Notes: generated from the letters alone by a model not told the origin. 64,000 nucleotides of DNA from Nemopilema nomurai (GCA_003864495.1 ML133420.1:3063852-3127851), one strand, 5' to 3'. Counted from the stretch's first letter, positions 47,469 through 59,992 are shown. Translations and numbers: made by a program.

Positions 47469-49480
47469 ATGGCGTCAAACGATCAATACAAATTTTCGTT
47501 ACCTTCTTTGGGGGCCCAGAATACGGATGTCCATTCAGCATTGATTTCTCTACATCAGCAAGCGCAGAGTGGTGGATATCAAGTTCCAATTGGTGAAAAA
47601 ATTGACCAATAACTGGAGCAGCAGTCTCCATTGCAAGAACAAAGTGTAGAAAAAGTAAGCCATTGTAATAAACTTACAATATGTAGAAGATTACTGCTTG
47701 CATTGTAATTTTGGCTAAAGTTGTGAAACAAGCGTGTATACGCAATTGTTTTATAAGGAACCATTTTATAAGGAACCTACATGTAGAAGGCCGAAATATT
47801 TAAAGAACTTATACTACTAAAAACAAAATCCAAGGAACTTTTCTATTTGAACATTTTTTATAACTGCAAGCATCAAGAACTAAAAAGCCGGTTCCATTCA
47901 TTTGCAGCCAATGCTCGCATAGATTGTTTGCTGTTCATGTGTCAAGTGCTTCATTGTGTAGTTTCATAAGGAACTTTCTGAACTAGGCCTTGAGGTAGGT
48001 TCCTTATAAAAAAACGTGTATAATTACTGCTCGATAGTTATGAAGTCCAAGCACAACGCATTGTCCTTGTGTTGTTGTGATGTTGGAATTATTCGTTTTC
48101 ATACCTTAAACATTATCTGGAATCTCTGACAGGCCCCAGAGTTTGCAAGATGTTGACCAATGGGCCAAAGATATAATGAATGCATAAGGGGATTATAATT
48201 TTGTGTATCTACTGGAAAACCAACAAACAACTTAGAATATATGGTTTCTGAAGCTTTATTGTCTCTATTTCAGGAACCAACAATTTTCGAGAAAGAATCC
48301 TTTTTAGAAGCTGTACCTGCATTGCCTTGTCTTTGGAACATAAATTTCCCCTCCTACAAAGACAGGACCATACAAAAATGCCTATGAGAAACTTTCCTCC
48401 ATGTTTAGTGAAGAAGGTTAGTCGAGTAGAAGAAGTTGAATTATGCACAAAAAACTGAAGTTGAATTTGCAATTTCTTTTCAGAGCACCACAGGTCGTAT
48501 TGGAATATACTAACAGGTCTTGTAAATTTTTTTAAACAAATATTTGAGAAATTATCACCTAGAAATTGACTGAAAGTCAGTGAGCCTTGCACATTTCTTC
48601 TTTACCCCGTAAAGTAGTTCAATCAAATTCAATAAGACACTTATATAGATGAAAATACAGATTGCTGTTACAGAAAAGGGGGGCCTTCATCTCCTTAGTT
48701 AACCTACTTTGAAGGCTCCCCCTGAACAATTCTTTGTGTTCTTTAGTTGATTTATTTATGATTCATCTAATTAGCTTTTGTAATATTATATTACAATTCG
48801 AATTAAGTCGAATAAAATCATAATTTCTGGCAATATTATCAGATTGAATCATAGCATAATCTTGAAAAGTGACATGTAAAATTATGTATGACAGCAAAAT
48901 AACGGCTAAAAAATTGTTGTAAGCAGCATTAAGATTCGTCATTTAAAGTTTTGAACAATGTATTTTAATATATGCCATGTATTTTTATTTCAGTTCCTTT
49001 TCTACAAAAGCAGCTGAAAAATCTAAGAGATATGCTGAAAAAGTGCTTAGATTAGCGGAAACATACGTCAAGGTCAGGGGAAGCTGCTTGAGATTTGGCA
49101 GAGTGCCAGCATCTTCTTCGAGAAAAGAGTGCCAATCAACCAGCCAAAAGCAACTTGTCAAACCCCATTTCTAAGGAATCTGTGCTTTCCCCTCTTAGTC
49201 CAGGTAACTGTGTAGAGATATCAAAACAGACACCCAAGCATGGCAAAAAGAGACAAAGGGAGATGCAGGAAACTGCATTGACACAGTCATTGGAGGAGTG
49301 TGACAAACTATTGGAAATTAAAATGGTAGAGGAATATGACGAGGATTCACTCTACTGTCGTAGCTTAATCCCAATTATGAGGGAGTAACCAAAAAGGCAA
49401 AAAAGATTGGCCAAAATTAAGATTAGTCAACTTCTGTTTGACCTTCAATATACAGATGATTAGAATTTGATTAATGTACC
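47469..49480 (+). pseudogene. Harbinger ORF1, MADF/BESS DNA-binding protein, broken
   Basis: The pieces are as follows. The N-terminus begins at 47469 (MASNDQYKFSLPSLGAQ) and has an in-frame TAA after EKIDQ. A MADF-type segment lies at about 48274-48416 (FLEAVPALPCLWNINFPSYK), with a frameshift after the lysine-rich stretch. A last part at about 48992-49480 ends in a BESS-like motif (SLIPIMRE, stop, RLAKIKISQLLFDLQ). In Harbinger elements this accessory protein helps bring the transposase to the nucleus and to the ends (family knowledge). Stops and a frameshift make it non-functional. Confidence 0.6.
47741..48019. mobile_element. MITE family 1, copy B
   Basis: A shortened copy with TA flanks (47739-47740, 48020-48021). 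The left end is degenerate (CGCAATTGTTTTATAAGG) and the right end is CCTTATAAAAAAACGTG. It interrupts ORF1 of the Harbinger element, so it inserted later or is intronic. Confidence 0.75.
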
Positions 49481-49714
49481 AAGGATGGGGACCTGTGGTG
49501 CTCTCCCAAAACAGGTCTCGAATCCAATGCACATTTTACACATTTCTTATGATTTTACCAAAACGGAACTTCAAAATGACATGTGCAACAACCTTTTCCA
49601 TGTAAAAATGTATTAAAATTCTTTGACATATAAACTTGATTAACAGAAGGGAGCCTTTTAATTAATGATCTACTGTCAATGGAAATGTCAATTATGCTAC
49701 CCTAGTTACTCTTT

Positions 49715-50610
49715 CTAATTGCCAATCCAGAAACCGACCTCTGAACAAAAGTAATTTTTGAAATCATCTCGCACTTCTTTTGCTTCCCTTGAATAATTAT
49801 TGGACCCTTGTGGTGGTATTGGTTGTAGGTCATCAATTCTCTTGTGTTCTCTGCGCCAATCACCAGGACTTATCCCAGATCGTGTATCCTTGTCTGCAAA
49901 AGATGTTGGGCAATAGCTGTTATTATCTTCATCATTGCAGTTGCATTTCTTCATCAAAAAGTTATGTAAGGCAACAACAGCCTTTGTTACCAAGATCACT
50001 TTATTTGTCTTGGCTATTATTGGTCTTCTTAACACCCTAAACCTAGTGGAAGCTATCCCAAATGTGTTTTCAATCACTCTCCTTGCCCTTGAATGCCAAA
50101 ATTGAAGATTCTTTGGTCTCGGGGTGGTGACCGGACACCCCAAAAATTTCGGGCAAAGTAATTTTTGCGTTAGAATTGATACCCTTTTCTTCCAAAGAAA
50201 TGAGATCCTCTGTACCTGGGTTAGCACTACACTTGTTCGTGCTATAGCTACTTTGTCTAATCAACTATTGTTAAGGTTGGTTGGTTATGTGAGTATAGTG
50301 GTGTCGCTCCGTGTTATTGGTTCGGCTGACTCCCCCCCCCTCCCAATTTACAGCAATCGTGCACTGGGCATCCCCTGTTATAAGATATCTCAGCGTAACT
50401 GCCAATCTCTTGCTCTGGCCAACCGGATCACGCATAGCGGTATATTGCTTCGCGATTTTCGAACCAACAAAGGATAACAGCTTTTCATCCGAAAACATTG
50501 AAAAAACTACTCATGTTTATGTAGCCTCAAGTCCCTTACCAACAGATAAAATTCTCCTTTCTCTAAATGCTCTTCATAGACTTTTCTAACCCAAAATCGT
50601 TTCCTTTTCT
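49715..50610 (-). pseudogene. Harbinger DDE transposase (HARBI1-type), broken
   Basis: The N-terminal region reads KRKRFWVRKVYEEHLEKGEF and LLVRDLRLHKHE then TAG, and continues in another frame with MFSDEKLLSFVGSKIAKQY and PVGQSKRLAVTLRYLITGDA. The C-terminal region (50227-49715) has FWHSRARRVIENTFGIASTR and VTKAVVALHNFLMKK, the standard end of DDE_Tnp_4 proteins. The stretch holding the first two catalytic aspartates, about 150-200 residues, is deleted between them. It is inactive. Confidence 0.8.
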
Positions 50611-50804
50611 TATCCTTCAACTCAAATAATTTCAAAATTGTTAGCTTTCATTTTTATTAGTAAAATTTCATCATGCTTGAAGTTTTGAAAATGGGCGCCA
50701 ATAGATAAAAATAAAGAATTCGCAGCTAATTCGCCGCGAAAACGCTACTTCGTGGAAATCAAAATCAAATTTCATGGTGAAATTCGCCTCGTGAACTGTT
50801 ACTC

Positions 50805-52110
50805 TGATATGGGATCAGCAGTTAGCCAAGATTACTGATCAAATTTTACAACTTGTCCTTAATCCAGATTACCAACTACAAACTGCTGCTTGCTGCTCTA
50901 CGAAGGAGCGCTTTGTCCAAAGCACTATTGGCCGTTCAGACGAAACAATAGGGATTAGCTAACAACCTAGCGTGAAACAGGAAAAATCAATTGTAAGCAT
51001 CTACAATGAATATTGAATAGAGCTTTGACGCGCCAGCTAAGAGGAACTTCCCCTCCATACTTCCTACTTCTGAGGATACTTCCGAAGTGTCACGTGAAAG
51101 CGGGTTTGGGTAAGCTGACTGGGGAAAAAGGGTAAAAGCCCTCGGAATTTGCATGTCGTCAGCCCGTTGTCTCCGATTTCGGGTTAGATTCTCGTTTGTA
51201 TAAACACCAGTTTCCAGGAGGTGGCAAGTGTAAATAAGAAATGGTTTTGCAATGCTCAACCGAGTGCTCAACGATCTATTTCACAAGGATCTTGCATGGG
51301 ATGGACCATTTAACATGCAATGGACCATTTAAGCCTTTCTTGCTTGGCAGGAAACTTTGATTGTTCAGAAATTTAAAAAAGTTAAAAATGATTAATCTTA
51401 ACATATAGTTCTTCTCAAATTGATAACTTTGGTATAATAAGTGATTCGTGTCAAACTCGGTGGACGTGAAAAGTTTCGGTCGTGAAGCAAGAAGCACAGA
51501 AAAACTGATCAGAAAAGCGAGGCAAACAGAAAAACTCTCTTCTAATTTTTCAAATCTATGGTTGCTAAATTTATCAACCTCTATGGCTTTGAAAATGGTC
51601 TTAAGAGTGGCAATCCTGTAGTTTAAGATCTTTTCGCCTATTTTGGTTTCGTTGCAAACAGATTATGTCTATAAAGCTGGCATCGTTGTCTTTAAAGTAA
51701 TGCTGAGATTCTTCGCTAGATTTGTTCCTTTATTTGCAAGGCGGAGTTTTAGGTCTAAACTTTCATGCTTCCGTTTTCATCCTTGAAGCCAGAAGCATAC
51801 TTACAAGCAGCACATTTTCTTTGGCAATGCTTTTAAAATTAAACTTTTATGTCATATTATCAGCGAAATTCTATGCTCTCGTCATAGAGTCATGGAGCTA
51901 ACATAACGTTGAATGACAGTGGTATTGAATGCTTATTCGTTGAATGACAATGGTATTGAAAGGCGTCTATTGTTGTCGGCCGATCAAAATAAAACACAAC
52001 AAATGCAAATTGCCTGCCATTACCCTATGTTTACTTCTGGCTGGAAGGCGAGGAAATTGAATTGTGGCCTAGTACAAATACTCTTACTCTGAGTTGATTG
52101 TATGTCCGAT
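50805..52110. other. Intergenic stretch before CUB gene 4
   Basis: No supportable gene. ATGGACCATTTAA occurs twice at 51299-51330, a short direct repeat. The promoter of CUB gene 4 should lie at the right end, but it shares no obvious sequence with genes 1 and 2. Confidence 0.4.
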
Positions 52111-52117
52111 CGGTAAG

Positions 52118-55100
52118 ATGCGGATTGCTATCTTGGTCTTCATTATCAGGCTTTACACTGCACACGGAGTTTGCTCCACTCCCTATGACACATATCACGC
52201 TACAGGAACTACCAAGACGATGAAACACGAATACTACAGAAACTACCAGCGTTGCGAGTATGTAATCAAGCCATCCAACCCGTCCACTAATTACTACTTG
52301 GAGATCAAGTGGACGTATTTTAACGTCAAGGGAAACATGCCGAATTGTGCGGATTATGTCGAAGTATTTCTCACAAGGTATGTTCAAGGCAGTAGATTTT
52401 GCGGCGCCAGTTTAAATCAGTATGTGCACAGAGCTCTTGTAAAGCTTGGTTTCCACTAAAAGTTAACGTGAGATAATTCCGAGTTAAATTGAAATTAACT
52501 CATGGCAAAATGTTGAGTAAGCCTGAGACAGCGTGAAAAAGCATGAGATAGCTTGAGCTAACTACAAAATTAACCCAAGCACCGATTCGATTTCCACTTG
52601 AGATCTTCATCTTAGTTTTGCAGCTATGGCTGCCGCCTTCAAGGAAAACTTCTTTTATATTTAAGAAGACATAGAAGGAAAGGGGTGTCGTTAAAATATC
52701 CTTCGCCGTATAGCCTTTTTCTGTTTTTTTTCATACAAAACTGGATCTTGCAGCAAACATGCCATTTTCTCTCTTCTTTCACAGCCAAGTAAGTAAGACT
52801 GTTTTCAACATCCAAAATACTGCTCAGTGCAATTGCATTAGTTAATGCAAATGGTTGCCCATACCCCTACCGCGCGTCAGCTTCCTTTGATAAGATGTTA
52901 TCTCACGTGAGCGTAAAAAAGAAAAGTTTGCTTCCAAGCCGATGAGATGACGTGAGTTAGCATTAGATAATTTTCATGAGATAATTCTTAATGAGCGTTT
53001 CCACTATGAAATAATTTTTAAACCACCTCGGATCACAAAATTAACTCACGTTCCACGTTAATAGTGGAAACCAAGCTTGAGTGTGTATCAAAATGTGAAA
53101 TTCAGAGGTTGTGTGAAATTCATAAAAATGTTCGTGTCATATGCACTTTAAGGTGTTCAAAGCACTGTTGAGAAGCATTATAGCTTTTTATGGACTCTGT
53201 CATTCAATTTCTAAAAGCACTGGGTTTAATAAGTAAAGTGGAAATATTTTCAGTATACTACTTATCTTGCGTATTTAATAAAGGGTTTGGCAGAACAGTG
53301 CTTGCAATCTTGTGTTCTGTCGGACAACAAGCTAGTCGCGAACCCCACTCGCAAACTCTTCTTATTTATAGTCCTGAATACTCAGATTTATTTTAAGTTA
53401 ATTGATTTGAGCTAGTCTAGAATTTTTCAAAAACCAACTAGGCATTGAAATGGTTTGGCAACGAGACTTTTTTACAGCACTCAAACCAACATTGCATTTC
53501 TCAATGTCTGCAATTTTGCTTGAAACAGTTTTATCCGAATAGCATTGACAGTAAGAGTAGTAAATTTGATAAACTTCGTAATATTGATAATTGAATAATC
53601 TTTGCAGTTCTCTGATTTAGAATTCTCATTTTAGCTCAAGAAAAAGCATTGGTAGATACTGTTCTGGTAATATAAAATCCTGGACACTTTTCAATATGTA
53701 CTCACACGATGGTTATGCTACTATCCTGTTTGTTTCTGACCGGCAAGAGACGGGTGGTTTTTCTTTTCAATATTTGCTAAAGGACAAACGGACATCATCT
53801 CTAGAAGGAATCCCAGCTAAAAGATGTCCGGTTAGGCAAGTGTAGTTTATTGCTAATTTTTTCTTCTTCATCTTGCCTTATCTTGTCTTTAGAAGATCTT
53901 AAAGTGGGGAAACAAGAGAAGCACAAATACTCGCTTTTTTATAAGGAACCTACCTCAAGGCCTAGTTCTAAAAGTTCCTTATTCGTAGACCTTAAATCAT
54001 CTGATCAGATTTTAGTACCAAAAGTTCTATAATTTTCGCTGTACATCAATAAGCCTTAGCAGAGGGGCAAGACAGCATATGCGGAAACTACTCAATGAAG
54101 CACTTGACACACGAATATCAACGTAGGTAGAGACTTTTCCAATTCCGCAAAAAGATATTCTTGTGGATAATTTTATCTAAACGGCAACTCAAAGCCATAA
54201 TGGTACAGATGCTTAGCAAGATCCACTGATACCCGTTGGCAGGTTATTACCCACACCTATAATGAACTCTTTATTCTTGTTGTCATTACTTTGCAGTAAA
54301 GGATAAATTCCGCTTTAATTTTCCATGATATGTATGAATCATGCCATCTTATCAAGTATAAGCCGAAAAATTGGCTCTAATGGATTCCACTTTCATTCTT
54401 ATTTCAGCTCTCAGGCCCCAGCAGGGAATTTCTACTCCGTCGGATGGCCTAGTGGATTTGATGAGAGCATTTGCGCCTTCACTTACAGACTTGGCAGATG
54501 GGAGAAAATGAAAATCGTTGTAATGGATTTAGACCTGTCCTCATATTGCACAAATGCGCGTTATCTGATTTTGAAAGGTTTTCTTACAACGTTTCCTTAT
54601 TTACTATACTTTTTTCTCTATGGTATAGCAACTGTGTTTCTTTAAATCTGCAGGTCCAATCCTTTCCGATATCTTGTTATGAGAAGTCATCTTTGTACTG
54701 AATCAGACCTATGTATTGACTTTGTTTGTTGGCTCTACGTATTGGATTTGTTTGTTAATCAAGGCAGGAACGCCTGTTGACTGTAGAATGTTTTCAAGCT
54801 TTTTATCGATTTATTTTTGCAATACGTGTTAATGAATCAATTCTATTTCTTCCAGCTTCTAACTCGTATTATACAAGCCTAGACGGGATTGATGAACGTG
54901 CAGAGAGACTCAGTGGAAGACTTTGTAGCACTCAGTCCGCTAGGTCTTTCACAAGCAACAAGTACAACGTATATTTCTTTTTCCGAAGTGCAAGCCTTTA
55001 CAGCCATTCGCGAAGAGGCCTTTTACTAGGCTACATTGTATACCGTAAGTAAATATTTTTCTGTAGATTGAAAGCATGACGAATAGTCTCTTCGATTTTT

Positions 55101-56246
55101 AATGTATTTGTGTTGTGTTTATTTCTGTAATTTTAATTTATGCATTGTCAGATGGTGAAGTTCAGGTTTAGCATACAGTCTCTGTTTTGCAATAATTCAT
55201 GTGCACGCAAGAATTCAGCATTGATGCAAGCAGTTACTTCTATCAAGAGTTATAGATAAATCTTTGAGACGGATTAATTGAAAATGCTTGATTTATCTGA
55301 AAAAAGTAGACCGAATAAGAATGTTTGGTACCCATAGGTAAAGAATACCAAATCAATTGGATTCAACAATTTAATGCTTTATTAGTGTAGAAAATTCCAT
55401 CCATTTAACTTGTTTGATTAGTCCATAAATGATGACCGGCGAAAAGTGAGGACATCCTAAATGTGCAGATCCCAAAAACTGTCAGGCGAAGGAGGTACAG
55501 TCAAAATGGTATACAAACATTTGATCACGTGATAATTTAGTCCTTTGGCACAGTCCAAAGCGGCCAAAAGCACCAATGATGTTTACTCCGTTGCCATAAA
55601 GCCAAGGGAGGAGACGAGTGAGAGATTGGCAACGTGTTTCCTCGATTGCTTTACTTAACCTTAACGATTCTTAACGATTGCTTCTCTAACTAACTTTTCC
55701 TAAAACATTCCAAATTTAAAGGAAAGCTTAATTAGTCAAACACAATAGGACGCCAGTACAGATTTATACAAAGCACGACAACTTCAACATATACTTCAAT
55801 CATATACTTCAACAAACATCACATTATTCAGATATTGGTACGACATTACTCATAACTCTCGACATATAAAGTCACGAACATGCAAATTCATGTCACTACA
55901 AGTAATATAATCGTTTTGGAAACCGTTTTCTCTGTATCAACGCTACACAGGCAATCTTTAAATGTTGTTATTTTGAAATCAAGGAAATGATGGCAATAAA
56001 GTCACAACAACAGCAACAACAACAGCAACAGCAAGCACCTCTGTGGCATTGAGGCCATTGGAGCAACGCCCAATGCTTGATACAGATGTAAACGGCATCA
56101 AATACATGGCAATTGGTGTATCCATTGGAGCTGTTTTCTTTATTGCAATAATCACAACAATTACGTACGCCTGCTACAAAGTTTTCTGCAGTGCCGGAAG
56201 GAAAGGAGAGAGTACGGATGCAGTGATGGGGTCCTCCTTTTTTTAA
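52118..56246 (+). CDS. Two-CUB transmembrane protein with short tail, gene 4
   Basis: Five exons: 52118-52377, 53635-53835, 54408-54577, 54856-55044, 55984-56246, phases 2, 2, 1, 1 as in genes 1 and 2, giving 360 residues. Signal peptide MRIAILVFIIRLYTAHG; CUB1 with CSTPYDTYH, QRCEYVIKP, NCADYVEVF, GRYCSGN; CUB2 with NFYSVGWPSGF, SICAFTY, SSYCTNARYLILK, GRLCSTQS; a Thr-rich stalk encoded by CAA/CAG repeats (56004-56034); a membrane helix at about 315-337; then only about 22 cytoplasmic residues (YKVFCSAGRKGESTDAVM to the end), without PPxY. The start is the first in-frame ATG after an upstream stop. The exon 2 donor appears to be GC (GTTAG/gcaagt), the only choice that preserves phase 2. The exon 3 donor (AAAG/gttttc) is weak. 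It is probably a surface binding protein; ligand unknown. Confidence 0.8.
52442..53078. mobile_element. MITE with AAGCTTGGTTTCCACTA ends in intron 1 of gene 4
   Basis: The left end AAGCTTGGTTTCCACTA and the right end TAGTGGAAACCAAGCTT are perfect 17-bp inverted repeats around 637 bp that contains further TTAACTCACG/CGTGAGATAA palindromic phrases. There is no coding sequence. The end style recalls Harbinger-type MITEs, but the target duplication is unclear because AAGCTT is itself palindromic. Confidence 0.75.
53931..54125. mobile_element. MITE family 1, reversed and truncated copy C
   Basis: TCGCTTTTTTATAAGGAACC and the following CTCAAGGCCTAGTT match the right half of the family read in reverse; the other end is missing. 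It lies in intron 2 of CUB gene 4. Confidence 0.7.
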
Positions 56247-56259
56247 TCAACCAGTGGGA

Positions 56260-57610
56260 TTCAGTGCTTAATCTGACGTTGATTTGAGCTATTTTAACAC
56301 ATCCCTTTCTCCCCTGGTCAATTTAAAGAACATAAAAGTATTGCAGAATTCGTGTCTTTTGCAGAATTCATTGAAGCTCGGGATCGCTTTGTTTTTAACG
56401 CCTGACCTGGGTTACATGTTTTCATGAACTTCAATCTGACTTGACATCCAATATGTTGTAAAATAATCTGGGTATCTATACACTCATAACGTCGGTAAAA
56501 TCTATTCTGAGCCATTATTCTTAGATCATTAACTTAGCAAGGGAGGCATTAACTTGTGCAAAAAAGTACAGAAAGTGCACAGTTTGTTTTGGCTAATGTT
56601 ACGTTAAGTTTAAAAATTTGCAGGGCACGGAGAGCAAGAATGCATTGTAATGCAAAACGAGAGTGCAACGTAGCAGACATCTTGTTTGAATTTTAATTTA
56701 CTTCTGAGTTTGATGCAGAAAAATCATGACAGTTATGGGTAAAAGTTTCTTTTTAGCAGTACATAGATACTGACAAGCTTTCAACTGCTTTATAAAACGC
56801 AAAAGAAAGATAGACCAGCTAATTAAGAACATGCAGAGACAATTTTGCAAGTTTGATACTAGCATCTGGCAACAAATCTCATCTGTAAGCAGAATACCAG
56901 AAGATAGATATTCCAGGGTTTTTCACGTCTTCTAAAGCATTATATTGGCATAACATAACTTATTGTGTGACTTGCTTTTCGGTGTGTGTCGCTTTTGAAC
57001 CGTATCTTCTAATACTCATCTTTTATTATACAATCCAATGCAATTTTTTAAAAGTATCTGTTTCTTATCACTTATACAGTTTTGACAAATTTTGTGAAAT
57101 GCAGTAAAGTCTTGCTTTTTGGAGTACTTTTTAGAAAAAGTCATTCCGGTGATTTTTGCTAGAACAATAGAAGAACAATTTGCTAATGAAGGGTAAATAC
57201 TTGATTAACAGATTGACAAAGTTGATTTATTGAATGCGAAACTTAAGTGTACAGTGATGTTTTTTACACTATGGTACATATAATCTATTTGAAAAAGTAT
57301 ATTAGCAAAGACGAAACAAATCGCTTTTCCCCATTTGTGTGTTCGATGGTCTGTTGCCTGTTATCACCCCCTGTTTTTGTTTAGAAAATTCAGATGTTTT
57401 GAGATCTGCCAAATAGGACATTAACTGACGCGCGGATGAAAACTTTTATGTCATTAGCAAAGCACAGATCGTTGAGACTACAATGCCTGGATGGCATAAA
57501 TGAGTCAATCACGCAAAAAATTGACTGACCCCTCACGCTAGTAACAACTTAACCAAATGACGAATTCAACTATTATTATATCGTGTAAGCAAAAACATGC
57601 TTGTCCCGTC
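56260..57610. other. Intergenic stretch after CUB gene 4
   Basis: No gene is recognised. No clear AATAAA lies close to the gene 4 stop codon at 56246. Confidence 0.4.
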
Positions 57611-57619
57611 ACCAAAGCA

Positions 57620-58001
57620 CACGCTTTTTTTATAAGGAACCACTTTATAAGGAACCTACATGTAGAAGGTCGAAATTTGTAAACAACTTATACTACTAAA
57701 AACGAAATCCCTAAGGAACTTTTAGATTTGAAATTTTTTTGTAACTGTAAGCATCAAGAACTAAAAAACCGGTTCCATTCTTTTGCAGCCAATACTCGCG
57801 TAGATTATTTGCTAGTCGTGTGTCAAGTGCTGTCTAGCCCCTCTATATTAAGTGTTTAGGCTTATTGTAGTCAAAACATCGAAAGTGAGAACTTAAGGAA
57901 CTTTTAAGGAACTTTTGGTGCTAAAATCTGATGATTTGAGGTCTACAAATAAGGAACTTTTGGAACTAGGCCTTGAAGTAGGTTCCTTATAAAAAAGCGT
58001 G
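57620..58001. mobile_element. MITE family 1, copy D
   Basis: A near full-length copy (382 bp) with CACGCTTTTTTTATAAGG at left and CCTTATAAAAAAGCGTG at right; TA follows the right end (58002-58003) and CA precedes the left. Closely related to the copy at 4130-4523. Confidence 0.8.
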
Positions 58002-58004
58002 TAC

Positions 58005-59460
58005 TTCGCGTGAAGTTTATACCAGAGCCTCAGAAAGTCAAAGGATGACAAACAGGGTAAATAAAGGAACTGAGATTCTGAGGCTCTGGCACCCAGGGTA
58101 GCTGAAAGAACGCTTCGCCGAAGCAGCTGTCAAAGGGAAATGAATTGAATTGTCAATGCAGTGAAGAGATTGTAACCATGACATTCTAGTTGTACTCTTT
58201 TCAATATGACTAGGAAAGCACGTTGATCAAGTTTCTTCTGACATCTTTGGCTCTGTGCCAACACGGTCTGCCCACCTGGTACCGGTTAAGGAGAGGTTAT
58301 AAACAGTCCGAAAGGCCGCCAAAGCCTTTGTACAGCTTCTGTGTGCAACTCGGTAGAATCTGCGCCACCGAGATTATGGGAATAAAAAGCCCAGTAGGAA
58401 TGAAGCCCTCCATTACTTGAAAGTTCGGGGCCTGGAACACAGGCTAGCTGAAAATTAATCTCGTTTTGGGGCTTCATAGATGGCTTCACATTGAGGAAAA
58501 CAGGGAAGTATGGCCAATGCAAACGACCTAGCTAACGAGAGCACCAAGACCTTGGACTAGTTATTGGATCAGGTTTTTATATTAACGAACAATAACATTG
58601 GTATTGGTATTGGTATATAGGTATTGGCACTATTATGGCTTTTTCAAGTCAACCTCTGATGTAAACTTCTTATGTGGCATCTTTACTGAATGAATGAGTG
58701 ATTCGGTCTAGAGTAACCTCCCCTTTCAGTCAGATATTTCAAAGTCCGATCAGTATCATGTTTAGAATATGTTTGAACTATTTCTAGCCATTAATGTGAC
58801 AAAATATATGTTTGGAATTTTCCTCTGCCACCTCTAGTTTCCAAGCCCTTGTATCTGTAAAAGGACGCTATGCCCGTTTAAAACGTTTCGCAATTCAACA
58901 ACCATTGGAAATTAGTAGCGGTTGTGTTTTGTACCAAACAGATTTTTTAATGTCTCAGGTGCCAGTCACATGCCATGCTGTGTCCTGTTGTGTTAGTTGG
59001 CACTTTTCTAATGTGTCTGTCAGCGCGTATTGTGGGGCACAAACTGTCTTGCTTAATTAACTTCCGTTTATATTATTTGCGTTTGTAGATTATTTCAGTG
59101 CTACTTATTCGGGGCAAAGACGGATTGGCCTACCCCACCAGTTGGTTCACAAGCATCAACTTCCCCGTCGTATAAAAACCCCAACAAACGTAAAACATTT
59201 CGCTATTGTAAGCCTACAGTTTGGCAGCCTTGGCTTTTGACAAATTCAGTATGATTAAAGCACAAGTTATTCAAATATTTTCACCCCAACTAGCTTCCCT
59301 GGCTCTCTTCTATGCCACGCCCAACCACACCTTTTTGGCGAAAGTAAATACCCTATGAAAAGATTCACGCTACGCCACTGCTCTTTGCCAGCATTGACTA
59401 CATAGAGCAAACATTCAAAGGCAATGATTGATTTATAGAAACAAACAGAAAGCTCATCTC
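58005..59460. other. Gene-free stretch
   Basis: No supportable gene. GGTATTGGTATTGGTATA near 58601-58617 is a short microsatellite. The small plus-strand frames at 58223-58420 and 58812-59060 have no family resemblance. Confidence 0.4.
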
Positions 59461-59466
59461 ACCTGG

Positions 59467-59992
59467 GGTAGTTACGAAATCCCACCCATTCCAACCAGGT
59501 CACATGACCAATTATTTCCGCTCATATTATTTCGCGAACGATACGTTTCGGTTGGAACGTACGCGGTGATGCGTCAAATACGTCACACTACTCATGAAAC
59601 ACAAACGAGTAAGAGTAACAAAAACACTGTTACTAATAAATTTTCTAGGTAAAGTGTAACTGGCCTGAGCTACAATTAACACCCTACATTTCGCTCCTAC
59701 TAGATAGCCATAGCCCAATCATCATATGGCATAGACCTAATTATTGACTAGATTATTCTAGTGATGTTTTGAAAAGGCATATTGACATTTAGGTAATAAG
59801 ACCTGTGCAAGAAGGGTCATCATTCTCGAAAAACCTCAGGCAAAAGATAAAACAGTTCTTGCGCAAACAGGATCATAGCTTCGAAGGCGGCCAAAGCACG
59901 CAGCGCTATATTCTGAATATTTCTCCGTGCGGATCTCTGATGGTCATTGTTTCACGTGACCTGGTTGGAACGGGTGGGATTTCGTAACTACC
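59467..59992. mobile_element. Inverted-repeat MITE, 41-bp ends
   Basis: The left end GGTAGTTACGAAATCCCACC (59467 onward) and the right end, read in reverse from 59992, agree over about 41 bp with few mismatches, including TTCCAACCAGGTCAC. The 526-bp element has no protein domain. The class is unknown; no confident target duplication. Confidence 0.75.

Larger units (their letters stand above)
47296..50798. mobile_element. PIF/Harbinger transposon, two-gene, decayed
   Basis: A 3.5-kb element with related inverted ends containing TTTCCACGAGGC (left) and TTCACGAGGC (right, reversed), flanked by TTA at 47293-47295 and 50799-50801, the usual 3-bp Harbinger target. Subterminal palindromic repeats (TTCGCAGCGAATTCGCGGCG at left and a relative near 50720) are typical. 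It carries a plus-strand MADF/BESS gene and a minus-strand DDE nuclease gene in convergent arrangement, both broken. A family 1 MITE is nested near the left end. Confidence 0.75.
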
